64,000 bases of DNA from contig JAFFJZ010000029.1 in NCBI GenBank assembly GCA_018340375.1, positions 2,604,001 through 2,668,000 of the forward strand. The letters are read 5' to 3'. The translations under genes and the position numbers were made by a program. Source of the DNA: Gonatopus flavifemur. Lineage: Eukaryota; Arthropoda; Insecta; Hymenoptera; Dryinidae. The notes under the pieces are model-generated. The model was not told the DNA's origin and ran no database searches. It saw nothing but the letters and a program-made list of their open reading frames with translations. Of this stretch, positions 23,367 to 35,639 are shown in pieces. Within the stretch, counting starts at the first letter, position 1, and each line of letters begins with the position of its first letter.

Positions 23367-23562
23367 CCCAAATAGCACAAGAACTTTCCTAACATTGTGA
23401 AGCTAAACTGTAATCATGCACAGAATGTATGGGTGCGACTATTCTCGATAATTTATTAAAAAACGCATCAAGAATGTACATAGAATATTCATTCGAAACA
23501 ATTTCATATTTTAGTGGGTCTTCCAAAAACAATCTTAATATTTCTGAACTCTTGTGCTCGGG
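23367..23562. mobile_element. MITE, family A (CCCAAGTAGCACAAGA termini), copy 1
   Basis: Left end CCCAAATAGCACAAGAACTT is mirrored by AACTCTTGTGCTCGGG on the right. Two more copies occur at 55873-56141 and 60879-61094. A dinucleotide AT flanks both ends. Confidence 0.7.
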
Positions 23563-23869
23563 ATACAATAACTTATCCGTTGAAAATGAATAAATTGTTT
23601 GAAATATATCAATTGCAATGTATATGATTAATATGCAATCACGAATGATAGAAAAACATATTTAATGATAATATAATTTATACTTACAAAAGTTTATCAC
23701 TCCAGTTCAGTTTGGTTAACCGGTCGATTACAGCAGGTTTGAGCGATGAAAAATAACATATGCAACTAGCGCCAATAAATGACTTGATGATTCCATTTTC
23801 ATTAGATATTTCACGACTATGAATTTAAAATCTATGGTTCGGGATATTGGCATTCAGGCCAACTTCCAT
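23563..23869. other. Unassigned AT-rich stretch
   Basis: No coding potential or repeat structure seen before the LINE tail. Confidence 0.4.
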
Positions 23870-23937
23870 TCGGGTTATTAGATTTCGGGCCAACGATACT
23901 TGGGGCCAACGATACTTCGGGCTGTTTGACCTTCGGG

Positions 23938-26666
23938 CTAACGAAGGTCTACCATTGTCCCTTCCCTCGCCTCTCCTTTCTCCAGTTTCTCCTCGTATCT
24001 ACAGGCCCGCCGCCTGGAACCTATTCTCAACTCATCCCTCTTACATTCCTCCCTCACCGTATACCCAGGCGTCCTACAATCCAAACCCAGTGTCCATCTC
24101 AGATATTTTTCCTGTAGCCCCTCCATTTCCTTTCCTTCCTTCCATCCCCAAGTCTCCGCCCCATACTCTTCCACCGTCCCTACCAATCCATCCCATATCC
24201 ACAATCTCCTCCTCCAGTCCGCTCCTAACCTCCTCTCTCCTATCCCCCATACTGTCCTCATTACCATCATACCTTTCCTTATCCTTTCCCTCACCATTGC
24301 TTCCTGTTTTCCATTACTCTGTATAACATACCCCAGATACTCCCATTCTTTAACCTCCTCTAGCTCTTCCTTCCCCCACTTCCACATTACCTCTTACTGT
24401 TTTCCCCCTCCTCTCCTAGACCTCATTACCTTAGTTCTCATAATGTTTACCTCCAACCCCTTCTTCCTTGAATATCTCCTCAATACTCCAATTACCTCCT
24501 GCACCCCCTCCACCATCGATATGACAACTATGTCGTCAGCGTAAGCCAAACTCCATATTCTCTTTACCCCTGTGGTAATTCCCCCTCCTCTCCCACTTCT
24601 TGCTATTTCCCCTTCGAAATCCGCCGTCAGTAAGTTGAACAGCATAGGGCTCAAAGGGCACCCTTGCCTTATCCTCCTTGCCGTCCAAGACGCCTCCGTC
24701 AGCTCCCCTCTTACTCTTACCTTCCCTCTTGTTTCACCATATAGCCTCCTAATCCTTCCTATCAGCCTTTCCCTTACCCCTCTCTCCCTCATATCCCCCC
24801 ATAACACTCCCCTATCTATCATGTCGAAAGCCGCTTTCAAATCCACAAATATCGCCGCTATCCTCTCTTTCCCCTCCCTAAATGTTCTCCCTATTATATA
24901 ATTTAACGCGTAGATGTTATCCACCGTACCTACCCCTTTCTTAAACCCTGTCTGGTTCCCCGGTATTATCTTCTTTTCTTCCACCTCCCTCTGTAGCCTC
25001 TTTCTCAAGACCATCGTGTATACCTTGTATAGCGCTGTGGTCAGAGCTACTCCTCTATATTCTTTCACCCTTCTGCCCTCTCCCTTCTTCACAATCGGCG
25101 CTATCCTAATCTCTTTCCACTCCTCCGGAATTTTTCCCCCATCCCAGACTCCTTTCAGAATCTCCCATATTGCCCTTATCACTTCCTCACCCCATATATC
25201 CAAGCCTCACCTGGTATACCAACTTCCCCCACAGCCTTCCCTTTTTTGAGGCTTCCTATTGCCTCGCTCACCTCTTCTAATTCTATCTCCATTTCCCCAT
25301 CTTCCACTCCTAATAACTCCGCTCCTCCGTCCCTCACCCTCCCCTCTGCCCCTCTCAACAGCCTCCTGGAATACCATTCCCATTGCCTTAGCCCTATTTC
25401 CTCTTCTACTTCCTTCCTGCCTCCTCTTTCCCTCCTAATCATATCCCACACCTGCTCTCCTCATTTCACTTTCCCAATTCCTTCCCATTCCTTTCCCTTG
25501 CCCTTTCCTTCTCCTTCTCGCAACTCTCCCTATATTCCTCCCTCCTCGCTATTACCTCCTCTACCTCCATCTTCCCTTCCCTCCATTTCCTTATCGCTCT
25601 CACCAATTCCCTCTTTTTCTCCCCGCACTCCTGATCCCACCAATGGTTCCTTCTCCTCTGGCCTCCTTATCCTCACCTTCTTCTTCCCAATCGCCGCCCT
25701 AATTCTCCCCTCCAAATCCTTTTTCAACTCCTCTCCCTCCAATCCTGACCCCACCCAGCCCTCTATATTCCTCTTAAATTCCCTTATCCCTCCTCTGACC
25801 AGTCTATTATTTCTCTCCACTCTTGTCCTCCTTCCTTGTTCCTTCTCCACTCCCTCTCACCTCCCTCTAGTTCTTCTATCAGAGGCAAGTGATCTGATTC
25901 TCCTCTTGCTCCTACCTCCATTCTTTTCACCTCCTCTCAGCCCTTAATATCTCCTATCACATAATCTATCACCGACTGCCCTCTCTTCCCTATATATGTA
26001 CATTCCCCCTCCTTGTCCCCTACTACGACTTCATTCATTACCCCCCACCCTTCCTCTTCCAGGATTTCAATCAACTCTGCACCCTCCTCATTCATATTCC
26101 TATCCTTCGATCTCCCTACCTCCACCTCCCCCTCCACACCCTCGCATTCTACCCCTCCACTGCACCCTATGCTCGCATTGAGATCCCCACCTATGATAAC
26201 CCTTCCCTTCAGACCCCCTGCTCCTCACAGTGCCTCTCTCACTACCTCCATTTTCCTCCTCATATTTCCATCCGAGTACACCAGTACCACACTCCATGAT
26301 TCCCCCTTCCAGTGAATTCTCCTCAATATCACCCCTTCCTCCTCCCTTTCCTCCTCCCCTTCCTAGCTCATCTCTAATCCCCATCAACACTCCCCCCATA
26401 GTCCTTCTTTTCTTATTCCTCTTCCTTGCCCACTGTACCCTCCAATCATACCCTTTCGGTAACTTCTTCTTCATCTTCCCCCACCTTTTCTCCTCCAGCC
26501 ATGTCTCCGTCCATCTTATTATATCACATTCTTCCATCGCATTCCAAAAATCCTCCTCCTTCCCACCCACCCCTGCTAAATTCCAGAACCCTATCTTTAT
26601 CCCTTTCCCTACGTCTTCTCCACTTCTCTTCTCCCTTACCTCTGTTCTCCAGCCTCCCCTCCTCAC
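23938..26666 (-). pseudogene. LINE ORF2: endonuclease and reverse transcriptase (frameshifted)
   Basis: 26666-25937 encodes an endonuclease of the APE/EEP type, starting KIGFWNLAGVGG and ending near GQSVIDYVIGD. After poorly conserved frames (25850-25530, 25451-25179), 25203-24394 is a reverse transcriptase with IPEEWKEIRIAPIVKKGEG, AAIFVDLKAAFDMIDR, RRIRQGCPLSPMLFNLL and the catalytic LAYADDIVVIS box. 24387-23938 is the C-terminal region with EKYLRWTLGLDCRTPGYTV. At least four frame changes make it non-functional. The C-terminal motif resembles families common in ants and wasps; the exact clade cannot be set by eye. Confidence 0.88.
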
Positions 26667-27797
26667 CCCTGTCTTCTATAAAAATCCCTCCCCTCCCTCC
26701 TATCCTCAATATTTTCCATTGCCCTGAAATACTGTCCTCTACTCCTTAACATCTCCTCTTCTCCATCCCATTTCCACCATCCACCATCTATCCATATTCC
26801 CCCATAACCTACCCACATTTTTCTTCGCTGCCTTTTCAGTTTGAACCCTATTTCCCTCATTCTCTCTGCCATCTTCCTCTCCTTCCATGTGTAATCCTCC
26901 TTCATTCTCTCCTCTCTACCCCTAAGTACCCCTTTCTTTCCCATAACCCTCCCTCTTTCCTCCACAGTCCTGAATTGAATGATCACCATTCTTCTCCTAT
27001 TCTTTCCCCCTAGTCCTAAGTCTCTTATTCCCTCCATTTGCACCTCCACCCCTAACCTCCCCATCAACTCCTTCACCTCCTCTCCTGCACTCTTCTTTCC
27101 CTTTAAACCTTCCACTATGACATTGTTCCTCCTCTCTTCCCTCTCCCTCAACTCCATTTTCCTCTCCATCTCCCTTATCCTCCTATCCACCCCCACCCTA
27201 ACTTCCGAGTGACTGAGCTCTTTCTCTTTTCCCCCATTCATACTCCTCTCTACCTCTACCTTAAACTTTCTCCAACCTTTTTTCCAACTCCATTAATCTT
27301 GGTTCTCCCACTCCTCCTATGAAACTTTGCATATCCCCCCCATTCCTCTCTCCTTCCCCCGACCTCTCTTCTAATTCCTCCACCCTCATCTTCAAATCTT
27401 CTAACAACCTTTTCCCTTCCCTACATTCCTGTCCTTGCTTTTCCACTCTGCTCATCCTTGCTTTCAACTCTTCTCTCTCCGCCTCCCATATCCTCTCTGC
27501 CCTATCCTGCCTCTCTCTTATCCTCTCTAACTCTCACCTCATCCTTCCCATATCCTTCTCCAGTTTCCCTTTGGATTCTTTCATGTCTCATCTCAATTCC
27601 TCCATCATCTCCATCAATTCCCACATCGCACCTGTCTCTCTTGATCTCTTCTCCTCCGGCGGTCTCTCTGCCCTACTCTTACACCCTAGTAACTCTTCCT
27701 CCCTCTCCCTCTTCCCCTTCAGGAAATCCCTGAACCCTTCGCCGTTCCCCAAGCTCCCACTTCTCATTTGTTTGTTTATATAATTCGTCCATAACAT
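26663..27797 (-). pseudogene. LINE ORF1 (coiled coil plus RRM-like domain)
   Basis: 27797-27261 in two frames encodes a K/E/R-rich coiled-coil (KRLLEDLKMRVEELEERSGE). From 27241 a continuous frame has RERRNNVIVEGLKG, RRMVIIQFRTVEERGRVMGK and MKEDYTWKERKMAERM, the arrangement of L1-type ORF1 proteins, which bind RNA and act as chaperones in the RNP. The frame breaks near 27250 and 27540-27590 show it is not intact. It ends where ORF2 begins. Confidence 0.7.
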
Positions 27798-27849
27798 TCA
27801 TCAACAGATGATAGAGATCTACGAATCCTCATCATTCGATAACCCTCCT

Positions 27850-28390
27850 ACGAGAAAAGCAAGCGATTTCGATTGGAAAATAGCTTCACGTGTGAAAAAT
27901 CACTAATATTCACTACTTGTTTCAATAATTCATTAATAACCATCAATATCCTGCATATACCGATTATTCACCCACAGTACACTTGCGTGTATCGGATTCA
28001 AGTGATATTGAGCGCAGAAAACATTTTTAGAAAGAGATAAATCGGAATTTGAAACATTTTACATTTTTCTGCAATTTGCATTAACATAAAATTTTATTAA
28101 AAAGGTACAAAAGAAATTCCAAAATTGCCTCTCACAGGTCTCTCAGGAATTTGATTCTAAATCTAAAAAAAAAAAATTAATAAAATCAGTCTACAATTAC
28201 GCTCAAAACGTGATTTTGAACCTCGTTTCTCTATTTCGCCTCACTGTGGCACGTGAGTGTACTGTAAGCGAACAATCGGTATATGCAGAATATCAATCAT
28301 TATTGCTGGATTATTCAAACAAATAGTACATATTCGTGATTTTTCAAAATTCAGAATATTTTCCAATAAAAATTGCTTGTCTTCCTATTG
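27850..28390. repeat. ~540-bp imperfect palindrome
   Basis: The left arm (27850-27995) and right arm (28245-28390) are inverted copies: GTGAAAAATCACTAATATTC, CAATATCCTGCATATACCGA and CACAGTACACTTGCGTG on the left are matched by the complements of GTGATTTTTCA, TCGGTATATGCAGAATATC and CACGTGAGTGTACTGT on the right. The centre has no coding potential. Likely a long-TIR element. Confidence 0.75.
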
Positions 28391-28429
28391 GGAAGACTAT
28401 TGAATTTGATGACAAATGTTATCAGGGTT

Positions 28430-29990
28430 ACGACTGACCAGGATCTCTAACGGAATTGATCAATGATACATTGATATTGAACAGAATATTCAATCGGAAA
28501 GAGAGGGATTCTCGGTAGTCACCACCCTGGTTATAAGCAAATTATATAGGTAAATAACTGGTACGAGCAATGATTGGCGGGAAGGAATAATTTCGTTTTG
28601 TGATGAACTTCAAATTATTTTGGTAATAAGGTTTTGAGATCAAAATTGGACATCCGACATTGTTGATGAACGTTGTGGAAAAATTCATTAAACACTTTCA
28701 GTTTCAATAAATTATAGAGAGAAAACCACAGTTCTTTTCTTGATTCACTAGAAGTTATATTAATGATGATATTCAGAAATTGAGATTTGTTGTCCAATAT
28801 TGTTGATAGATTTTATCAAAACATTATGTAAACAGTCTAGCAGGTTGATAATACTTTACTGGGTAGGAATAATGTCTTCTCCTGATGGACCTGAAATTAT
28901 ATTGTTCATGATGAGGAGTGTATTCCGAATTTGACTTTCGACAACGTTGTTGACTGGCACAAGAAATTATATAAATAAATAAATGATCCTAGAAATTACT
29001 AGCAGGAGGGGAACATTTTCTCTTGTTGGACACCAAATGATATTGCTGATGAAGTTTCCAAATAAAAATTTGACATTCAACATTGTCGATAAATGTTATA
29101 AACAAGTTACAAGAACACACCCGCAGTCTGTGCAATTATGAAACAAAACTAATCTTTTGTTTGCATGAGTCACCAGAAGTTACATCAAGGATGATGTTGA
29201 CAGATCAAAATTTGTTATGCAATATTGATGATAGATTTTATCAACAAATTATATAAACAAATTGGTAGTTTGGACAATAATTGAGGGCGAAACAATCTTT
29301 CCTTCCCTCTGATTGACTGAGAATTATTACTATTATTATTACTCATACATTGATGATAATGTTAACGTTCCAAAGTTTATCATCAAACTACCAATTTGGT
29401 TACCTGATTTATTGATAGAATCTATCACAAATATTGGATAACAAATTCTGCTTTTTCAAAATCATCGTCAATATAAGTTTCAGTGAATCAAGAAAACAAA
29501 CGAGTTTCTTCCCTCAATAATTTCACAAACTGCGGGTGTTCATCTAATTTGCTTATTACATTCACCAACAATGTTGGATATCAAACTTTGATTTGAAAGA
29601 CCCGATCCACGATATAATTTCAGCCAATAATTGCTCAGATCATTTCTTTGCTTATATAATTTTTTGATAATATTTGTGAACAATCTCGAATGTCAAATTT
29701 CGATTCGAAAAACTCAACAATACAATTTGAATTCCATCACAAGACAAAATGATCCCTCTCCGCTAATAATTGCTCAAATCACTTATTTGCTTATATAATT
29801 TTTTTTTTCATAACATTTATCAATTATGTTCACTCTCGAATTTTGATTGAAAAACCCCATCAACAATATAATCTGAAGTCCATCAGGGGGAAAAATTATT
29901 CCTCTCTACCAATAATTGCTCGTATCAGTTTTATGGTGATATAATGTAGCAATAACATTCATCAACCAATAATTTCCTAAGAATACCATT
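28430..29990. repeat. Palindrome whose arms are tandem ~180-bp repeats
   Basis: Units containing GAGCAATnATTGG, a GAGGAATAATTT-like block, CAAATTGTATTGTTGA-like block and a GACATTCnACATTGTTGATG block are repeated in one orientation from 28550 to 29290 and in the opposite orientation from 29310 to 29990, with an (ATT)n centre near 29330. No coding potential. A related word block at 27777-27805 lies on the far side of the LINE, so the LINE may have inserted next to or into this element. Confidence 0.7.
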
Positions 29991-30299
29991 CATGTTCTTG
30001 AATGGTGAGAATTGAAACAAACCTTTGAAATCTTTCTTGACCGTGTGAACTCTTCAAATGAATCACTCCCCGACACTCTCATCGAAGGAACTCTCAATCG
30101 TTTGGAGAGATTTTGATATTTCTCCTGAACATCCAGTTCACTCTCTGAAATGTCACATTTTTTTGCAGAATATAGATGAAGTAAAAACCATTCAATTTGC
30201 AAAAAAGATAGTAAAAGTCCTCCTCGTGGATGATTGCGGGTCTTCTGGGGGAATATTCATGATACCTGTCCTTGATATCCTTTTTATCCATCCCTGGTA

Positions 30300-32560
30300 G
30301 TATCTGCTTCCTTCACGTGGTGGAGAGGATGAGTATCTCAGAGTTGGATCTTTATTTTTAGTGGAATGAACTACTCAGGAGAAAGAATACAAACTGAGAG
30401 AAACGAAATCATCCTAATGCCAAAAACATCCGCAAAAATGGAAGGAAAGCAAGGGGAAACTACCTTCCTTGACATGTCTCAATACTTCCCGAGGAAATGA
30501 AACCTTTTCCTAACCTGGAATATTATGTAACAGAAACAAACGAACAAATTAATAAATACATGATGGCGCTCTCTCGGGTAAGATATTCCGGAGGTGAACT
30601 AGTCTCCCGTTCGGATCTCCGGGTGGAGGCTGCTCAAGGGAGCTTGATCAGCAAAGAACGAAAACCAAAGAATAAGATAGGGAAAAGAAACAACATTCTT
30701 CGAGTCGGAGCGTGGAATGTTAGATCACTGGGGCAAGCAGGAAAATTAGAAAATTCGAAATTAGAAATGAATGGGTTGAATCTATATTCAACCTATAGAC
30801 GTAATGGGGATTAGCAAAATGAGATGGCCACAAGAGGGAGATTTCTGGAGTGGGGATTATAGAATAATTCATACAGGATCAAAGAACGGTCAAGCAGGTG
30901 TAGGAATTGTAATGCATAAAAGAGTAGGAAATAGAATAAAAAATTATTTGCAACATAATGAACGTCTGATGATGGTTAGAATCAGAACAAAACCGGTAGA
31001 CACAGTCATAGTCCAGGTATATATGCCCACATCTGCATATTCGGAGGAAGATATTGGAAAAACGTACGAAGGAATAGAGGAAGTGATAGAATGTGTGAAG
31101 GGAGAAGAGAATTTGATAGTGATGGGGGATTGGAATGCGGTAGTAGGACAAGGAAAAGAGGACAACATTATAGGAGATTTCGCGTTAGGGAGGAGGAACG
31201 ATAGAGGGCAACGTTTGGTCGAATTTTGTGAAGATCATAAGATGGTTATCAGAAACACTTTATTTGAAAATCATCCGAAGAGAATCTACACTTGGAAAAT
31301 GCCAGGAGATATAGCAAGATACCAAATTGATTACATATTGGTGAAACAAAGATTCAGAAACAAAGTGAAAAACTGTAAAACTTATCCCAGTGCAGATATA
31401 GAAAGTGATCATAATATGTTGATGATGAAGTGTTCTCCGAAATTCAAATCTCTGAAGAAGAAAAGGAAAATGCAGAAAAGATGAAATTTGAAGAACCTCA
31501 AGCAAAAAAAACACATGAGGCATTCGAGAAAATGTTGGATGAAAAATTGGGAGATCAAAAAGAGGAAGACATGGGAATAGAGAGGAGATGGACAAAGATG
31601 GAGGGGAATATAAGAGAATGTGCGGATAAGATTTTGAAGAATAATGGAGTAGAACCTAAAAACCCATGGATAACGGGAGGAATTTTAGAATTGATAAATG
31701 AAAGAAGAAAATACAAGAATAATGATAGCCAAGAAGGCCAGCAACGATACAAATCATTGAAAAATAAAATAATAAGAGAATCAAGGAAAGCAAAAGAATA
31801 GTGGTTAGAAGAGACATGTCAGGAAATAGAAATAAGATTGCATTTAGGAAAAATAGATGGAGCATATAGGATTATTAAAAGATTTTTCGGACAAATGAAA
31901 TCTAGAAGCAATGAGATTAGAAACTCTCTAGGACGACAATTGATAAAAACGGAAGAGAAAATACAACAGTGGATCAATCATCTTGAAGACTTGTATAGAG
32001 GAAACGATGATATAGCACTTTTAGAGAAGGAGGAGGATGTAGATGAGGAAGAATTGGGAGATTCGATATTGAGATCAGAATTCGACAAGGCTTGGAAAGA
32101 ATTGAAAAATAATAAAGTGCCAGGCATAGATGGCATAAGTGGCGGACCTTATAAAAGCCTCCAGTGAAGGAACTCGCGACGCACTGTTTGAATTGATTAG
32201 AGATATGTACGAAAAAGGAGAAGTACCGGGAGATTTCCAAAAGAATAAAATTGTCGCTGTCCCGAAAAAACAAGGGGCGGACAAATGCGAGAACTACAGA
32301 ACGATCAGTTTAACTTCACATGCTTCAAAAATACTGACCAAAACTATATACAGGAGGATGGAAAATGAAATAGAGAGTAGATTGGCAGAAGATCAGTTTG
32401 GTTTTAGAAGGAATAGGGGAACGCGAGAAGCAATCTTAGCACTCAGGGCAGTGATAGAGAAAAGGATAGCGGTGAAGAAATCTGTGTACCTAGGTTTTGT
32501 AGATATACAAAAGGCTTTCGATAATGTAGACTGGGAGAAGATGTTTGCGATCCCTTTGGT
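30300..32560 (+). pseudogene. RTE-like LINE fragment: endonuclease and N-terminal RT
   Basis: 30690-30760 begins the endonuclease with LRVGAWNVRSLGQAGKLEN; after a frame change 30804-31450 continues with GISKMRW, GDYRIIHTGSKNGQAGVGIV, VIVQVYMPTSAY, LIVMGDWNAVVGQG, YQIDYILV and the SDHNML box, a complete APE-type fold. 31460-32100 is the linker, in several frames. 32160-32560 starts the reverse transcriptase: GEVPGDFQKNKIVAVPKKQG, CENYRTISLT, EDQFGFRRNRGTREAI and VDIQKAFDNVDW (first catalytic aspartate). It is cut at about 32560, before the YxDD box. The type resembles RTE elements often annotated as craniofacial development protein 2-like. Confidence 0.85.
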
Positions 32561-32624
32561 TATATCGTATTTGGAAACTGTTATCTGAACATAATATTTT
32601 CGAAATGAAATAAATGATTATTCA

Positions 32625-32840
32625 TAACATGGATACGCAAATGGAATTTGCACAGACATGCGATGATGAAGAAGACGTGAACAATTGAAATGTCGACAAT
32701 GATGATATTGATGAAAGGCATGACATGGATGATGAATGCCGAAATCAGGAAAATTTTTCGTCTATCGTTACTCACGCTTCTAATATGGAGATATACAATG
32801 TTCAGTCTATTCAAACAATTTCACATTCCTGATATGTTTT
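32625..32840 (+). pseudogene. Probable N-terminal acidic segment of the CMC transposase
   Basis: A frame starting MDTQMEFAQTCDDEEDVNN and continuing past one stop with DDIDERHDMDDECRNQEN ends just before a palindromic insert (32857-33646). The acidic, D/E/N-rich composition matches the residues (DECENDDNAFSYETPNDD) that resume right after the insert. It is an inference that both belong to one gene. Confidence 0.45.
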
Positions 32841-32856
32841 CAAAATAAAGTTCATG

Positions 32857-33646
32857 CATAATTGAGGCCGTGGATGCAATAACAGCCTCAGCGCTCAAAC
32901 GCATTTCAAAGTTGATTCAAGCGACCAGTGGGATAATGAAAAAAAAAGTTCGTCAGAATGGAAAATAAAAATACAGCCTTTTAGAGCTCATCAAGCCACA
33001 CATTTTTCTTATGAACATTTTTTTTCTACTATCAATAGTTTCTCAGATCAATCGAGTGAAAAGTGTGCAAAATATGAAATATTTGCCACGGTGACACGAC
33101 TCTCTTATGAACCATCGAGCATAGTGTCCATGTATCGTAGTTGCCGTAACGGCAAGCGAGATGAGTAATTGTAAAGAATGCGCAATATCTCCCACATTTT
33201 TCACTCGATTGATCTGAAACTTTCAGGAGAACTTCTTCAAACATTGGCGAACAATTTTGTCGCTTTGAGTTTTTCCAAATTATTGGATAATGAAATATTT
33301 TAACATATGGAACTGGCTAGGCATCTTTGGTGATCAATGATGAAGCCGTGTACCAAATTTCAAATCAATCCGGTGACTTTTCGTTGAGTGATCGCAAAAT
33401 ATGTTTTGAATTTAATTGATTTTGGAGAAATGAAAATTTTCACTTTTCAATTCTTATCTTATAAATTATTGATGGTAGAAAAAAATTGCTCAGAGGAAAA
33501 ATGTGTGGTTTGATGAGCTCCAAAAGGCTGTATTTTTTATTTTCCATTTTGACGAACTGTTTTTTTTATCATCTCACTGGTCGCTTGAATCAACTTTGAA
33601 ATGCGTTCGAGCGCTGAGGCTGTTATTGCATCCGCGGCCTCAATTG
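32857..33646. mobile_element. ~790-bp palindromic element inside the CMC transposase
   Basis: The left arm starts AATTGAGGCCGTGGATGCAA and the right arm ends with the complement of that sequence, TTGCATCCGCGGCCTCAATT. Matching continues inward for about 180 bases (CATTTCAAAGTTGATTCAAG against CTTGAATCAACTTTGAAATG; GATGAGCTC and ATGTGTGG blocks). The open frame downstream appears to start at 33601 inside the right arm, so the first ~15 codons of that frame are element sequence rather than transposase. Confidence 0.8.
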
Positions 33647-33649
33647 TGG

Positions 33650-35625
33650 AAAAATTTCAGGATGAATGTGAAAATGATGATAATGCATTTTCATATGAAA
33701 CTCCAAATGACGATACCTGTTCATCCACATCACATTGTGATCAAATATGTGATGAAGCAGAATACACTGAAGATTTCAAACGTTTACACAAACTCATGAG
33801 TAATGAGAATTGTCTCGATGTTATTAATGAATCAGTGAAATGCAGCAAAGTGGATATAGTATTAATCATATTAAAGTACAGTTTGATTTTTTCTCTTTCA
33901 CTTACGGCCATCTCCTGTCTATTCGAATTAATCAAACGTATGTTCACGAGCCCTATATTGCCTGACACAAGTTATATGACAGATATCATATTGAATCCTA
34001 AAAATGCAGCGAAATTTCATGCAACTTGTCCATCGTGTGAATCCTATATCGGCCTTATCACGTTTAAAAAGCGAATTATTACTTGTCCGAAAACTACATG
34101 TAAAGAAAATATCGATGTGACAAAATCAGATCACAAAGATTTCTTTATAACTCTTGATCCCCGACCAGATATCACAAACTTGATAGAAGGAAATGGGAAA
34201 TACTATAATCAAATCGTGCAAGAGAGAATTTCGGAGAAAGGAATTATTAAAGACATTTACGATGGTAAAGTCCATAGAAAATTTGTTAAAACGCTTCCAG
34301 AAAATGGGAAACAGTATGCAACAGCTATATTTAATTCTGACGGTTCACCTGTGTTTGAAAGTTCGACTTTTTCTATCTGGCCAATACAAATCATGATCAA
34401 TGAGTTACCGATCAATATTCGTAATAATTCCCTTATCTTATGCGGGTTGTGGTTTGGTGGAAATAAACCAAATATGAACACTTTCCTACAGCCATTTGTT
34501 GAACAAATGAATGAATTAGAAAAAACTGGGATTGCTTGCAATATTGAGGGAGAAACACGTGTAATAAACATTCATACAATCTGTTGCTGTGTGGATTCTG
34601 TTGCCAGGGCTCCAATGCAAGGTTTACACCTTTTCAACAGTTCATATGGATGCAATTGGTGCTTACATCCTGGTGAATATTTGAAAACATTTAAATGCAG
34701 GGAGTATTTGATATTAAATGACATTCCTGCCAAAAGAACTGAAGAGCAGGCGATGAACGATATGAAAAAATGTATTGACATTAAGAAACCGTCTCATGGA
34801 TCCAAAACTGCATCGATCTTATTGAAATTATCGTCCCTTAATATAATTGATGGTTTCGTTGTTGATTATATGCATTGTGTATTGCTTGGAGTGGTGAGGA
34901 AATTTGCTTATTATTGGTTCACTGTTCGCGATGGACCTTATTCTATCTCTTCAAGGCAAATATCGGAAATGTCAGAAAAACTGGAACAAATTCAAGTTCA
35001 TCGTCATCTTCAACGTTTGCCTAGACCGATTGCAGATCAAAGACATTGGAAAGCAAAAGAATGGGAAAATTGGCTTCTGTACTATAGCATTCCTCTGTTG
35101 ACAGGTATTTTGCCTGGAATTTACGTATCACATTGGATGAAATTCGTTGAAGCAATATACATATTATTACAAAGTACCGTAACCATCACAGAATTAGATT
35201 ATGCTGATGAATTATTACATATGTTTGCAGCAGATACACAAGGATTGTACGGTGAAATGGCTATGACCTACAATTTGCATTTACTTTTACACTTGGGTAC
35301 ATGTGTTAGAAATTGGGGTCCATTGTGGTGTCATAGTGGGTTTGCATTCGAAAACGGTAATGGCAAGTTACTAAAAACTATTCACGCAGCGAATGGAGTT
35401 CTTGAACAGACGTGTAGATATGTTACTTTTGAAAAGAGTATACAATATATTTTGCAAAAGAATTTGCATTTAACCAGTACCCAACAATACTTGAACAGTA
35501 TTGCTCATCGCGTAACTAAAAAGTCTTCAGAAATATCTGGAGTACGGTATATAGGCATTTCCAAAATCATCCCTGAAGCATTAGCTGCTAAATTTCAATT
35601 ATCATGTACCGAATCTTATATATAT
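33650..35625 (+). pseudogene. CMC superfamily (CACTA/Chapaev-like) transposase, main part
   Basis: An open frame of about 660 codons without stops. After an acidic lead there is a membrane-like stretch (residues ~85-110) and a C-x2-C ... C-x4-C zinc-binding region (CPSCESYIGL ... CPKTTC). The body carries motifs of Tnp2/Transposase_21-type proteins: FSIWPIQIMINELP, GLWFGGNKPNMNTFLQPFV, CCVDSVARAPMQGLHLFNS, GCNWCLHPG, DYMHCVLLGVVRKF, a PIADQRHWKAKEWENWLLYY block and NLHLLLHLGTCVRNWGPLW followed by FENGNGKLLKTIH. It breaks off at about 35625 in a minus-strand gypsy element and resumes near 41290. Catalytic residues could not be assigned confidently by eye. Confidence 0.82.
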
Positions 35626-35639
35626 ATAAGATGGTCATC

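Larger units (their letters stand above)
23870..27800 (-). mobile_element. Two-ORF non-LTR retrotransposon (LINE)
   Basis: ORF1 and ORF2 follow each other on the minus strand with a 4-base overlap at 26663-26666, as in many LINEs. The element ends at low coordinates in a tail of TCGGGCnAACGATACT-like repeats (23860-23945). The sense strand is strikingly purine-rich (long runs of G and A; almost pure C/T on the plus strand from 25200 to 27750), unlike every neighbour. The 5' end abuts the palindromic repeats at about 27800. Confidence 0.88.

Noticed and set aside
24572..27783. Many plus-strand open frames rich in S, P, L and T opposite the LINE
   Set aside because: They are the complement of purine-rich LINE ORFs; low complexity, no domain, and the minus strand has clear RT and endonuclease motifs.
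33601..33646. First ~15 codons of the long CMC open frame
   Set aside because: They lie in the right arm of a palindromic element whose mirror image is at 32857-32905, so they are not part of the transposase.
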